Positions 35,955-48,261 of a stretch of 64,000 bases of DNA are shown one piece after another. The translations under genes and the position numbers were made by a program. Positions within the stretch are counted from its first letter, which is position 1; every line of letters begins with the position of its first letter. Source of the stretch: Gyromitra esculenta (taxonomy: Eukaryota; Ascomycota; Pezizomycetes; Pezizales; Discinaceae); contig JBCAML010000007.1 of assembly GCA_038503075.1 (NCBI GenBank), positions 1,612,001 to 1,676,000 of the forward strand, given 5' to 3'. The notes beneath the pieces are model-generated. The model searched no databases, was not told the DNA's origin, and saw only the letters and a list, made by a program, of their open reading frames with translations.

Positions 35955-38524
35955 TCAGTACCCTCCTTCCAAATCCCTTTGCGCCTGCGCTTGAGCCTGA
36001 GCGGCTGCAGCCTTCTCAGCTTTTTGTTCCAGCCTGTGCTTAGCTGCTTCAGTCCCTTCGTCAATAACCGTTTCCTTGAACCAGTCATGTTTTAGAGCTT
36101 CTTTCGCCGTGATACGCTTATTCGGATCGTATACGAATATTTTTTTCAGGAGGTCTAGGAATTGTTTATTGAAGCGGTTGTTTCCAGGAATAATATCCTG
36201 CATGGCGATTAGGATAGAAGCACAAACACAGTTGGGAGGTGGGGAACGTACTGGTAGGCTCTTCATGGCATTTACATATTTCTTACTTGCTCTAGTAGTC
36301 TCGACATTAGGGTAATCTAACCGTGGACCTTTAAAGTATCTTTAAATTTTCAAGTCAGATTTTCTTTCGTTGATATTTAGACGAGAGGGGTGTATTTGAA
36401 TGAAAATAGATTATAACTTACTTTCCAGCAATACTGCTATTTCCACCACTCCCACTGCTCCCACCTCTTCCCATAACCTGTCGAATCATCCGAGTGTCGA
36501 TCTTCTGTGCACAGACGGCTTGCATCATAGCCAAGTGCTCTAGGTTGTCATGAGTTTGGAACAACGCATCGCCAGTATAAAATTCCACCAGTATACAGCC
36601 GATACTCCATAGGTCACATGGAAAACTCCATCCTAACCCTAGTATGATTTCCGGGGCACGGTAATGACGAGTGGAGACGACACTAGAATGATACTCGTCA
36701 TCGAATGTTGCAGATCCAAAATCGATGAGACGAATATCCGTATCTAAAAGCACCCGGCGGGTTCGACCTTGACGTTGGGTAGTTGTCGAAGAAGAGGGGA
36801 TAGGTTTGCTATAGTTGTAGGTGTTGAAAGTGTTATGAACCAAAAGGATGTTCTCAGGCTTAAGGTCGGTATGAATTAAGTTGAGATCATGGAGGACTAA
36901 AATAGTCAGCATGGAGATTCAAGTAGTCAATACTAGAGATAATAACTTACAGGCAACGCTTGTCAACAGCTGACGAGCAAAATTTTGGATGTGGCTGTTG
37001 GGGAAAGGTGCGAAGTTGTTCGCTTTCAAAAAATCGAAAACACTCATTCCAAGTAAATCCGTAACAATACCTACCCAGCATAAGTATCAACCCTACCTTA
37101 CCCTAAAAGTCCACCAGCTCGGCGGGATAGACCTACATATGTGATTTCTGTAGTCAAAGCAATCCCGTAAATGGATACACTTGTTTTTGTTCTCCTTGTC
37201 ATTGCATGCTAGCGTTGACAAAACCCTTAGTTCAATTCGGGAAGCATCGCGGTACTTTTGAACTGAGCGTATGACTTTGATAGCACACTTTGTCCTTTTC
37301 ACGCGGTCAAACGCTTCGACAACTTTGCCAAATGTTCCCTGCCCAAGAAGCTTGTTGATATGGTCTGCATAGAAGTATCATGGTCAATGGTTTGATAGCT
37401 GGGGGATTGGGTACGTTCTTAAACATACATCGTGCTGTTAGAGCGGTATCGGGGGTGATGATATAGTGACCGTCGTCGTCGTCGACTCTTCCTGCTAAAT
37501 TGCGGTCGTTCTAGTATGAGTTATGTCAGCACAGCACCACGAGATGCAACGTTCAAAAAAAAAAAAAAGCAACATCGAATATCAAATGCATGAAATCCTC
37601 CTCAGAAACCTCTCCAATATAACATGGGAGGAAAGCGGGAATTTAAGAGCTCCAGAGTGGTTTACTCACATCTTGAACTTGCATTACATAAACATCTTTA
37701 GCCTTGATCGGAGGTCTAGGCGGTGGGTGATAACTAGCAAAGGCATCAAGATTTGCGTTTGCAGCTGCGGCCTGGCTTGCCCTGGTAACCCGTTTCCTCT
37801 TTTGGCCAGCAGGTACCATTGCTGTTGTTGTCGCTGGAGAAGGGTGGGAAGGTCCAGCAGTGCCAATCCCAGCCGATCCCAGCGATGTCCCAGCAGTTGA
37901 TGGGTTTCCATTTACGCTCACGGTACTTGAATGGGCAGATACAGTTGTTGGGGAGCCGTAGGCATGTGGAGTCTGGGTAGAGGAGTAGGAGTGGTGATCG
38001 GGGTAGACCGACTCATACTGTGACGTCTGAACTTTTCGCTTCTTGTCTGCGTGACGGGGAATATGGGAACCGGGGCCGTTTGTAGGAGGATAGTGATGTC
38101 CATTCATGGGTGCTGTGCGTGATGAAGAGCTAAGTTGTTGCCTGCTCCCGTTAGAAGGGGTAGGTTGCGGAGGTGGGGAGTCATCTATGATGATTATCTC
38201 CTTCGGAGGGCCGTTTTTAAAGTATTCGTCCCAGTCAACAGGTCGTTTAGGGTTTTTTCTCGAAGCCGGTTGAGATCTGGAGGCCATAGCGGAGAGAGTT
38301 GAGGAGCAGGACGAAGACGTGGAGGAGACAGAAGACGTGGGGGTCGTAGCGTTTGTTGTTGGGAGGGCCGGAGGCTGATACTGCAGAGGGCTAGGGAGAT
38401 GAGTGTGGCGGATGGGCAAGAGGTGATGCGGATGCTGATGGTGGTGGGGATGGCGATGGCTATAGTCGTATGAGGAATGGAAATTGAGAGGTGGGAGGGC
38501 CGAAGCGGTAGAGGGAGTAGACAT
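35955..38524 (-). CDS. LAMMER-family dual-specificity protein kinase (Kns1/Lkh1/CLK-like)
   Basis: Seven minus-strand exons (38524-37670, 37510-37429, 37364-37137, 37070-36951, 36896-36422, 36339-36252, 36197-35955) give 696 residues. Residues 1-285 are low complexity (His-, Ser/Thr- and Pro-rich) with basic patches such as [10 protein letters not shown], a likely nuclear signal. The kinase domain (about 313-675) has [13 protein letters not shown], the lysine motif CAIKVIRS, the catalytic loop HTDLKPEN (Asp about 439), DFGSATF (Asp about 487), [10 protein letters not shown] and the diagnostic EHLAMM (about 548-553). After it come [11 protein letters not shown] and a helical, Gln/Ala-rich C terminus. 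LAMMER kinases phosphorylate SR-type splicing factors and act in cell cycle, stress and differentiation control in fungi. An insert (about 455-475, Ser/Thr-rich) separates subdomains VIb and VII. Confidence 0.95.
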
Positions 38525-41500
38525 TTCTAGCTTGGTTGTAGTTGGGGGGAGGTCAGAGGAGAGATTTTTTCCGTCTGTTCAGCACCGGAGGAGGTCGTTG
38601 AACAGAAGGCAGGTCTTGCTATGGCGACGAGGTGATTGCGGCGACGACGACGACTGCGAGCAGAATGTTGACAGGAACGAATGGGCAAGCAGACACGGTT
38701 GGCACCGGACAGAGGGAGTCGCGTTGGGGAGAGGGGACAAATGGTGGTCAGGTACTACGACGGTATGATGAGGTATTCGGTGGGTCTGGCGAAATCCACG
38801 GAGGGGAAGGTAATTCGTGTTTCGCAGCACGAAGGTTTTCGGGAGACAGACGGCGAAGATGAGGCCTACTGCTCTCTCCGCGACCACTCTGTTTCTGTCT
38901 GTCTCTGCTCTCTATCTCTCGCCCTTGGGAAGGAAGCGAGGTAGACGGGCCCTGCGTGTGTTCCTATCGGTGGAGGTTGTTCTGCGCCCTTCTCCTTCAC
39001 TCACTCCTCTCGCACACCGTTCTCTCTTTGCGTGCTTGCTTGCTTGCTTGCCTGCTGCTGCTGCGGTCTTGGGCAAGACACACTAGACCTGCTGCGGAGG
39101 GAGCACTTTGTGGGTGTGCACCGTGGAGGATCCCGTCGGTTTCCTCTGTCACATCACCTCCAATCAAGGTTGCTGAAAGGCACAGCATTACCCGTTACCA
39201 TTGCAAGTTGCTTCCTGCTGCACTTCTCGCCTGTCGACTGCTTTGCCCCATTCCTCAATACTGTACTATCTCCAGTACCTACAACCACGCTCTGCACAAA
39301 AGCCTGAAAGAAAAAGGGAAAAAAAAACAAAAACAATAAAGATCTCCCCTTATTTTACCCTTTCACGTTCCACCGAAGCCAAAATCCAACCTAAACAGTC
39401 AAATCTTCCAAATGGCCAGTAACTGAAATAATGGCCCCAAATTCTGCCTAATACGGATGTCTAGCCCCCTCTCTCTGACGAAAAGATTACCAAAAGCTCG
39501 CCCCTTTCGGCTTTTATCGTTGGGGTCGTCCCCACTTTCTCGGCCATCCGAAAATCACCGTCATTGGCCCAGCAACGAAAACTCTCGCACAATGCGAAAA
39601 AAAACACACACACACGCCCGTTGTACCATTCCAACATGTTCCTAAATTTGAAAATGCTTCAAGCAACGTAAATACTTTCATCCAAGGAAACGACTTTCTT
39701 TCTTCATCGCTGCTTAGCCTGTGATGAAACTTCAAATCAAGATATCAGCTCCATCTCTTACGCTGTAGGTTGTAGCGAGAGGTGAGCTGTTTGGCTACGG
39801 GACGGGTGGGTAGTGAGGGTGTGCTCGACTGACCTAGGAATCGTACGTACTTTATCTAGCCACTGGTCAGGCGTAAATCCACCAAGCCAAAAACCGGAAC
39901 ACAGTCCCCAGAAACCGTGATCGTTCTGGCCCCGGTCATGCTTGCAAAAAAGTAAACAAGCCACCGGACTCGGTTTAGGTACGTATTTCTTTTAGGTGGT
40001 ATCTTCATGATATCGACAACTCATCGTCTCCTCGAAAGTTAAAAGTACATAAGTATTCATGTCAATTTTACGAGAATAATCCGGAGTACGAGCTTCGGCC
40101 CAGCTATGCCGGGACCGCGACTCTTCGGTTACGCAGGGTGCATCCCCGGCTTAAATGACTTTATTCCTCGAACAGCACGCTTCATAAGCATTCCTATGGT
40201 GGCTGTTTGTTTACCCCTCAGTTTTCACGAACCCATTGCCTTCGATAGAGCAAGCGCTACATAACTAGTTTGGTTCCCGATAGGTATCTCGCGGCTCTGC
40301 TAGGTTCCTATCTCTCTTGCGAGCAAATACCATGTAAGTTCACCAAGACACTTGGCTGACCAGTAAATGATGAAGCCCGAGTAAAATAAAAATAAAAAAC
40401 AGATCCGCAAGAAAAAAAAAAGTCATCCTCGCGCGCGTTATCATATCGGTGTCATGTTTTCTCGGCATCTCCATCTTAGAAGCTCGAGAGCCATCGGCGA
40501 TGAATGGTTATGTTCTTGTCAATGATCGCCCATCTTAGCCTCCCGACGGCCATGAAAGAGGGAACAAAATGTATTGAAAGGTTAAATGTTAAAAAAAAAA
40601 AGCTTAACAGATCTTGGAGCCTCCCAAATAGCCAACGATGATGGTAAAGTTCAATTTCTGCGGCCGTTTTTTCATCAGGAAGCATTCCTCGGATCACTTA
40701 TCATACCAGCCTAACCTAATCACCGGAAATAGAAGCGCCTCCTTCCCAACGCACCAACGCCGGATCAACGAGGAACAAAAAAGGAGCCCACAATGGATCT
40801 CTCGCCACAGCAACAGGCTCAGTTGAGCTAGAAGAGAGGAAGCGCTGACTGAACGCACACGCATCCACAAGGCAGGCAAAAAGAAAAGAAAGAAAGAGAG
40901 AAAAAAAAGTGCCAACCCCAGCCTGATTGATCCAATACCTCAATGCACGTGCTGCGGATCGATCTCCACACATGCCGGAAGAAGCGAGAGAGGGGAGGGG
41001 AGACTTTTTATTTCGCGAACGTATGCTTTCGTTGATTTAGTCAGCCTATGAAGTTGATTTGCTGTCTCCTTTGAGCCGGCAGTTGTCCCGGCGCGATGTT
41101 CTTACATGTTGCAAAGTTTGCCTAGAAAAGGTCCACGTACTCTATGGATACCTAAAATCATGACAAACGAAACGAAAAAGAAGGTTAGGAAACGTCATAT
41201 TATCACGGGCGAAATGACCACGTATAGGAAACCTAAGTATGTGAAATTTTGTAAAAATTCTGTGCATATGCTGTGTGTATGCTAGAAGGACGACGGGGGT
41301 AAAATTGTAGGCACGCGTACTAACATCAGCACGGTTGCGCCGGGGCTTTTGTGCGAAAGGATGTAAAGGTACGAACATCACGTTCAGTATCGCACGGCGA
41401 ACTAAGCGCCAAGGATATTTATTATTTCGTCTAGTCGCCAATTTCACTGCTGTCGTCACGAAGGAGAATAGGGGGATGAAATACACGAAACCGCTTTTAA

Positions 41501-42500
41501 TTCTCACGAGGGAACTTAGAGCGGTTCGAACTCTTCGGGCTTTTAACGCCGGGGGATAACGCGTCGGCATATTCTGCAATTCCCGGAAAGCACTACCGCC
41601 AGATGCTCTGATGGTGATCTTCGAGATTGCTTATCTACAGCATATCCAAGAATTTCTTCGAGATTCCAGTGATATCTAAAATGAGATACGAGATCTTTTT
41701 GTTACGCAGCCTTTCTTTATCGTCATATACACAGTACATACCTGGGGTATCTATACATTAACAAAAAACAAAACAACGGGTTCGTTCTGTGGCATGCTGT
41801 ATAAGATCGCTTACTGGAATGGAGCAGGTTTTAGGATCTTCGGATCGACCGCATCCTCAGGGTAGGGTTGAGCGTTGCCGAATCCCACACAATCTTGGAG
41901 CAGGGGTTTGCCTGAAATCAGATAGGGCTTTCCTCCCAACACCGCCAGAGACCAGAATCACGCCTTACCCAGCGATTCGCCTGGAACTGCTAAGAAAAAT
42001 CAAAATCAATTAACCTTACATGGCTCTGCCAAATTAAGCATACTAGCTTCTATTTCTACTCTTTTAATAAGTAAAACTTCTGTGGTTTAGAAAGCCAATA
42101 AGGTCTTTTTTTAGAACGTAGGGCCCTAGTATTCTTCCTGCTGAGAATCCTGCTAGCAGGAACCTTAGTGAATTAAATAGTGTTGAATCCTACCATCGTT
42201 AGTTGAAATGAACTAGGACATAACGTTTTCTGACTCAGCGGCTCGGAAGGTTTAGCTGCGATTCACGATCATCCTTTGTATCACCTTCAACGACTTCGTG
42301 GGATGGGTCATAGGTGGCTATGAGCTATAATCGCGGTTGTGACTTGGGGAATTCTGACTATGGAGGCTCTCTCCGACAGGCATCTCCTTGGGATGGAAAA
42401 TTACTTCCAACTCTCAAATTGGTGAATACTATGCTATAGAAGCATGCTAGTAGGGATGGGATTTAGGATATATCTTTATCGGAGAAGGGATGTAGGCGTA

Positions 42501-42740
42501 CCCGTTCGAAAAATCCTGGGACTCCTCCCCTCTATATATTGAGCACGGCTTCTAGCAGATCGAGGCTACAATTTCTGTAGAAGATAGTTGTCTGAAGTTA
42601 TTAGAGGTTATTTAGTATCTCAGGACTTCCACGGGTCTCTCCTGTCAGGATTTGCTGCCCCCTAGCTTAATCTGCAGCTATTCGGTTTACTATCAACAGT
42701 TAGTTTGTAGGGTGCCAGGACTTCGCGAACGCGACTGTAA
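42501..42740 (+). repeat. Diverged tandem repeat, copy 1
   Basis: About 240 bp beginning CCCGTTCGAAAAATCCTGGG and ending GTGCCAGGACTTCGCGAACG. Collinear with copy 2 at 42870-43100 in shared blocks such as CTGTAGAAGATAGTTGT / TTGTAGAAGATAGTTAT. No coding sense. May be the remains of a transposon end or long terminal repeat. Confidence 0.75.
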
Positions 42741-42869
42741 ATCGGTGGGAGAGCATCAGTTTCTAAAGATACGTATATTATTCTGCAACTTGCGCACTAG
42801 GGACGTATATATATAAGTAGAATAAAACTGGCCAGGCGCATGACCTCTCTAAGTAATTACGCATACAAT

Positions 42870-43100
42870 CCCGTTCGAAAAGTCTTGGCACCTCTCATCT
42901 CTACTTAGCACCTGCCGACAGATTGAGGCTATAGTTTTTGTAGAAGATAGTTATGTGAAGCTGTTAGGCGTTATTCAGCACCACGGATTTCCATAGCTTT
43001 CTTCTCTTTCGATTTACTGTTTCCCATCTCGATCCACGACTATTTGGTCTATTGGCAGTGGTTGGTAGGGTGCCAGGACTTCGCGAACATGACCGTACAT
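42870..43100 (+). repeat. Diverged tandem repeat, copy 2
   Basis: About 231 bp, direct orientation, offset by about 370 bp from copy 1. Substitutions are spread along the whole length, many of them C/T or G/A transitions, as expected after old duplication or RIP. Confidence 0.75.
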
Positions 43101-45428
43101 ACACGTAGTTACAATATGTTAGTAGAAAATAATCGTGATCAGTACCCTAAATGGATGACGTTGAAATTAGCTTATTTACGCTCGAAGCTGCAAGAAGTTG
43201 ATCCAGAGACCGCCCTCACTGCGTGCGCGCATATGTGGTATGTCTGAGGTTTTTGTATTCGAATAACAGATTGGACGGTCACTTTATACTAGGTTTTCGA
43301 TGCACATGTATTTACCCTGCCAATGAAACACGTAGGTAATCTCCTTGGCCATCCAACGAGCAAGATAATATTGTGGAAAAAGCGACGTCTGACTGGAAGA
43401 GCTGATAGAGATCTGATTGTATTGATCGATGATCGCAAGAACGAAGGAAAACAAAGCGAGAAAGCCATATAAACAGAGATTATTAGGGTAAATATTTAGT
43501 CTTGATGACTAATCCCACGAGCACGGAAGTTTGTTCTCAGCAAATATATCCGAAAGTTTCACTTAGATATAAATATTCTGCCTTGTATTGGGATATATAT
43601 GTAATCCAACCGTATCTCTCCTTTCACAAATCTCGCCATCGTGCTATTACCGTATGTATCGAGTGATAATTTATGAGTCTACCAGGCAACAACTTTTGTT
43701 TCTCGTTCAAGCAAGTTGGTGCAGGTTGAGATGCGTGGCGTGATAAGCGGGGATACATATTGATATGTTAACTTAAATCTCTTGCTCTTTGATATTGGGA
43801 GTTTTTTTTTGCATGTGCACGGGACGGGCCTTCATATACATGCGTGTATAGAGATATATACGTCGCCTAATCGTCCGACCCTCCTCTATCAATCAAAAGC
43901 TAAATTGTTGCTGAGAGGCGTCGACAGCCGAGAGATATAGGCGCCATTTTTTTCTAGTGCTTAATTCGATACCAATGTGTATAAGCCTTGGAGGCGCACC
44001 TGTCATCTATGGTTGTATTCGAGCGAGGAGCGGGAATGTCGTATTGAGATCTAGACCTAATTTTATTTTTTCATCGGAATATTCTGAGGCATATTCGTAT
44101 ATTGACCACTACCAAGGAGGAAGTGGTGTGCGGCCAAGGTGCTATGCGTGGATGTATGGCGCTTCTATTTCAATTGCATATTGCGTTAGGAAAAAGACAT
44201 ATATTATGGTGGGCCTGGATGATCTTAGGGTGACTATGAAGTTATGGCTACTATCGCATTTCGAAGACTTGACCAGTCCTAAGAAAATTGATTTTGAGGA
44301 CAATAGTTTTCGTAAAAGGGGCAGTTTACACCAAAAGCAGCCAATTTGACTAGGTCAAAAACACAACCCCCTAGTTTGCGAAGAGATATAGGGTTTGACA
44401 GGAATTTCGAAAAATCTCTTAGTTGTTTTCTGGGGTTTTAAATCCCCCTTCTAGTCAGCTATATCCTTTTTAGGCCTAGTGACATTGGTTTCGCGTGAAA
44501 TCTATACTAAATCTTGCGTAGAAATTGGTTTGATGGCAGGATATTTTCTAGGACTTGAATAGTTTACTTTCTCCTTCTAGATTTTCCAAGGGATAATTTC
44601 TGTATACTTAGATTTTTTTCAAGGCTTACATCGATTTAGTTAATTGAGATCTGAATCTTGTGAATGTAGTGGGATAAGGTTACTTTTGGTGTGGGATCGT
44701 CGATTCCGAAATTTTTTGTCAAGTCGCTGTATATATAATATGTATTGAGTTGGCACCTAGGCGTCGCTTGGCCCGCGGGCGGGGGATGAGATATTTGCAG
44801 ATGGATTTTCATGCCTCTAGACTGCCAAACTGCAAGAATCCATGAAATTCGCCAGTTCTGGCTATGATGTAACGTCTTCCTGAAGTCTACGGCGGGTTTC
44901 CTCGTGATTGGTAGCAACTTGTACCATCTTTCCTAGACTTTCCTAATATATATACGAAGTGTCGAATTTTCTTAGTCGTGTTGATCATATCAAGCTCATA
45001 GGGATGTTGACAGTTTCTAGCGATGAAGAATAATGACTGGTTCTAGTGTGAGATGCTTGGCAATCAACACTTTTCTTCCTTCGACACTTGAAGTTGTGTG
45101 GTGGATCTACTAGAATCCATTGTTTAGCGATGTCTTAAGCCTATAATTTGTTCTGATCTCCACATCGATCTTGAGTTTATCTATCGAGATCGGATGCTTA
45201 TTAGTTAGGGTTAGGGCTGTAGCCTTCGTGACGTCAGGAACCAAGAGTTCCGTCATGGTCGCCGTATTGATCTACGGAATATTGACGTATTTTAAATCTC
45301 GATAATTATATACTCTTTGCCGTCTCGGAATCAAATTTCAGAAATGGAGTCCTTGGTATTTCATTCCTCATCTCTTCTATAGTTTTGGATTCGGCACTCA
45401 CGAACATTTAAACAAACGAGATAGCGTT

Positions 45429-45800
45429 ATGGCATCATCCAGTCACAACCGCCAAAACTCCGCTATTAGGGGTGGAACGGGCCTTACAAAAACTCCAGCC
45501 AATACCGCTTCTGACCCAGACTCTTCTGTCCTGTATGGAAAAACAGCTGGACTTCATGATACGCATAACCAATCTGTATTTTACCTGGTCCCCTCTTTAA
45601 AGCAAGAAAAATAAATAAATAAATTTGTGGACTAATTAAGTCTACGGGAATTCAAATAGGCTCCAAAGGTCCCCAAAGACGAAATGAAGACGAGCGGTAG
45701 TGTTGGAGATGGAACAAAGGTTGGAAGAGTGGTAAAAGAAGGGGTTAAGGGCATGATGGGGAAGCTTGGCGGAGACACAGAATCTTCCCAAAAGGAGTGA
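45429..45800 (+). CDS. Small hydrophilic protein, unknown
   Basis: Two proposed exons (45429-45575, 45660-45800) joined by an 84-nt intron (GTATTT...ATAG, weak donor) give 95 residues. The product is polar and Gly/Ser/Lys-rich, starting MASSSHNRQNSAIRGGTGLT, with SVLYGKTAGLHDTHNQ across the join and GTKVGRVVKEGVKGMMGKLG near the end. No signal peptide, no membrane segment. Size and composition recall the small, disordered stress/conidiation proteins of ascomycetes, but I cannot name a family. Without the splice the first exon simply runs to a stop at 45614 (61 residues). Confidence 0.5.
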
Positions 45801-47374
45801 ATAATCTGTGCCTTGTGTATATATACGTATGTTCTATGCCAATGATGAGTCCTTAACACTGTATTCTGAGTTTGACTTACTGATAAAACTATATGTAGAC
45901 TTGAACACCATTATGAAATTTCGGATGTTAGTCTGGAGTTGTGTATTCGAGTGTATAATATTAATACTATTATGAACGGGTTATTATATGTCTGGGGTTT
46001 TTTTGGAGGCGCTTAAGTGTGAATTTGGAAATTGCCACGCTCACTACAAATACTTAAGGTGGCTATGGTGGAATTGCGTAACAGATAGCAGAGGTAACCA
46101 ATATATAGGTGTTCTGACAAAAGATTACTTACAGCACCCCGTTTATCAAATACCCACATGACCACAACTAATTGGCCCAAAAATTCTCTAACATGTAGGA
46201 TAAATCTCGAACAGGAATAAAATATTTAACAGGGAAATACGATTTTCGGGAACATCCGACACGCATACAATCCTGGCTACCACCATTTGGTTTAACAGGT
46301 TACTATTTCTACATGTAGTTATCTTTTTGTTGCGACCGCATAGGCAACCTTTCCTCAGCTGATCAGAACGACACCCATATATGCGAGAAAAATATTCGTC
46401 CGGCGTAGTTAACCTTAAAGTTTCGCAGCTACCCTGTGGCCGCATGTGGTTACCCAATCAACCGAACAGGCGGACAGGATTGGTTTCTATTATTGAACGT
46501 TAACACGCTTATAGGATCCGGAATCGGACATGGACATTTGTCTCTTCTGCGATGTGCTGTCGAAAGCGTTCGAGTTTCTGACCACATTAGCTTGTGAATT
46601 TTGTAGGCTATGGTAGGGCGATGCTTCATCGGTGTATCGAGTGAATAGCAAGGCAGGTACCAGACTAGGCGCTTATGAAATCAGGAAAATTCATGGTTAC
46701 TAAACATCTGTTGAACCCACACGTCGGTAAAGCTTGCCTAGATGCTGTGTATATAGGCGGTTAAAAAAACACTTACCGTTTTGAAAATCAAGCGTTTTAT
46801 GTAATACACATATTGTTCGTACCGCGGTATGCACATGGCGAAGTTTTGCAACTGGATAAAATAAAAGGTCTCGTTGATCGACCGTGACCGTGCATGTAGC
46901 TTCCCAAATGGACTTGAGCTGGTTTGGTATTTATTGCTGAAAATAAAGTTTAAAAGCGTGGGCGTTTGTAGTTTCTTGAAGGGTTGAGCTTGGTGTGCTT
47001 ATAGATAGATGTATACATGTATGTTTGGGAGTAATGGTCTGAAATGGGGAATTCGCAAGCTACACACGTTTCTGCGTTGCTAGGAAGGTCGTAGCCCACC
47101 TTAAAGTGGTCTCGGCTAATATGTCTGGCTGGCAAATCGTTCTGAGTGATCTGGTTCGGGAATCTCTGTGGAATGTTTTACCCGCCCAACACATGCGATG
47201 TGGACGTTGGGGGGTAGCCACATGTAGGTACCGTACAAACCCCAAGTAACTATGGGTCATATATCTAGAAGGCTCTCCTAAAAGTGTTCAAAAACTACCT
47301 AGCAATTGTGCACTAGCACTAGAACTAAGTCAACTCGCTCAAGATACCTAAATTTAAGCAAAGCTGATTTCAAA
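45801..47374. other. Intergenic, AT-rich
   Basis: No protein-like frame or repeat structure recognised. Confidence 0.45.
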
Positions 47375-48261
47375 ATGTCGCAAAAAAACACAGAAGAATA
47401 TGCACCAAGAGATTACCAAGCGGAATTTAAACCTAACGCAATGGGCGAAAGAGATAGTGACTCCTACTCGAATTTCACTACGAGCTCCGATTTTACGTCT
47501 AAAGAAATACACCCTACTGCGAATACCGACTCGCTAGTCCCCCTTTCTGGGCTATCGCAGCCTAGAATCATTCGAACTGCCAATGAAACTTGTTCGATAT
47601 ACATATCTCGCTCTCGCTTCCTCATTCGCTTAGTTTCGACATCAGCTTCGGTGGGAATCGTGGCTGGTATAGCTAGCGCATATGCCCCATATTTCGATAC
47701 CAAAGATAGTAGACTGATCTACGATGGGCGTGATCTGTGGCCGGAGTATATCGATATGAGGCCAAGCAGCTTGATGTTGGCCGTGGGCGCTATTACATCT
47801 TTCTTTAGCGGTGGACTCCTGATCGCCGGATTGTTTCTAAATGTTGGCTTCTATCACAGAAAATTGCCATTGCGAAAAAGCGAGCTAATATGAAGAGTTA
47901 GGTTCGACATGTAACTCGAATCGGTGACTTATTAGCTCTTATTGTAGCTTCTATAGTGCTGCCGCTTGCGGTTTTTGGTACATCTTATTTATGCTGGTAT
48001 AAGACCAGCCATCAAACCTTTTGGTCATGGACCTGTGATCACACACAGGTGGACCACCCTGAAGTTCAGTTCAAGATGGTTTGTGGTGAAGTGGTAAGTG
48101 CTCTTGATCTTAAATTCTGAATGAGGTTGAGTATCTAATCTATAGTTGGTGCATGTGTACAGAAATTTGCATTTGCTATGGGCTGGGCAGTTGCTGCAGC
48201 GGAGTCTTTGATGTTCATCAATGTCTTTCTAGGATGTATATTAGTTAAGAGGAAAGTCTGA
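47375..48261 (+). CDS. Four-transmembrane membrane protein, unknown
   Basis: Three proposed exons (47375-47842, 47902-48093, 48163-48261) give 252 residues. About 75 N-terminal residues are polar and Ser/Thr-rich, followed by four hydrophobic segments: LVSTSASVGIVAGIASAYA, SLMLAVGAITSFFSGGLLIAG, LLALIVASIVLPLAVFG and MGWAVAAAESLMFINVFLGC. Between segments 3 and 4 lies a loop with two cysteines (WSWTCDHTQVDHPE, KMVCGE) that could form a disulfide, and the tail ends in a basic ILVKRKV. A four-helix layout is typical of MARVEL-like or other small fungal plasma-membrane proteins, but no family is recognised. The first donor (GTTGGC) is non-standard, but joining there gives FLN-VRHVTRIGD in frame; the second intron is canonical (GTAAGT...ACAG). 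Confidence 0.7.

Larger units (their letters stand above)
38525..45428. other. Gene-poor region with a diverged duplication
   Basis: Kinase promoter/leader at 38.5-39.4 kb (CT-rich), then about 6 kb with no supported gene. Open frames at 41142-41579 (minus) and 43957-44349 (plus) have no recognisable domain or coding-like composition. The duplicated segments at 42501-42740 and 42870-43100 are listed separately. Confidence 0.5.

Noticed and set aside
41142..41579. 145-codon minus-strand open frame
   Set aside because: Arg/Phe-rich, no recognisable motif, overlapping a similar plus-strand frame; probably non-coding.
43957..44349. 130-codon plus-strand frame in the gene-poor region
   Set aside because: No domain, no splice partners and a non-ATG opening; could be a relic but cannot be supported.
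45205..45225. TTAGGG-like telomeric repeat (TTAGGGTTAGGG)
   Set aside because: Only about two units, internal and isolated; not evidence of a telomere. A similar short CCCTAA run near 54424 was discounted for the same reason.
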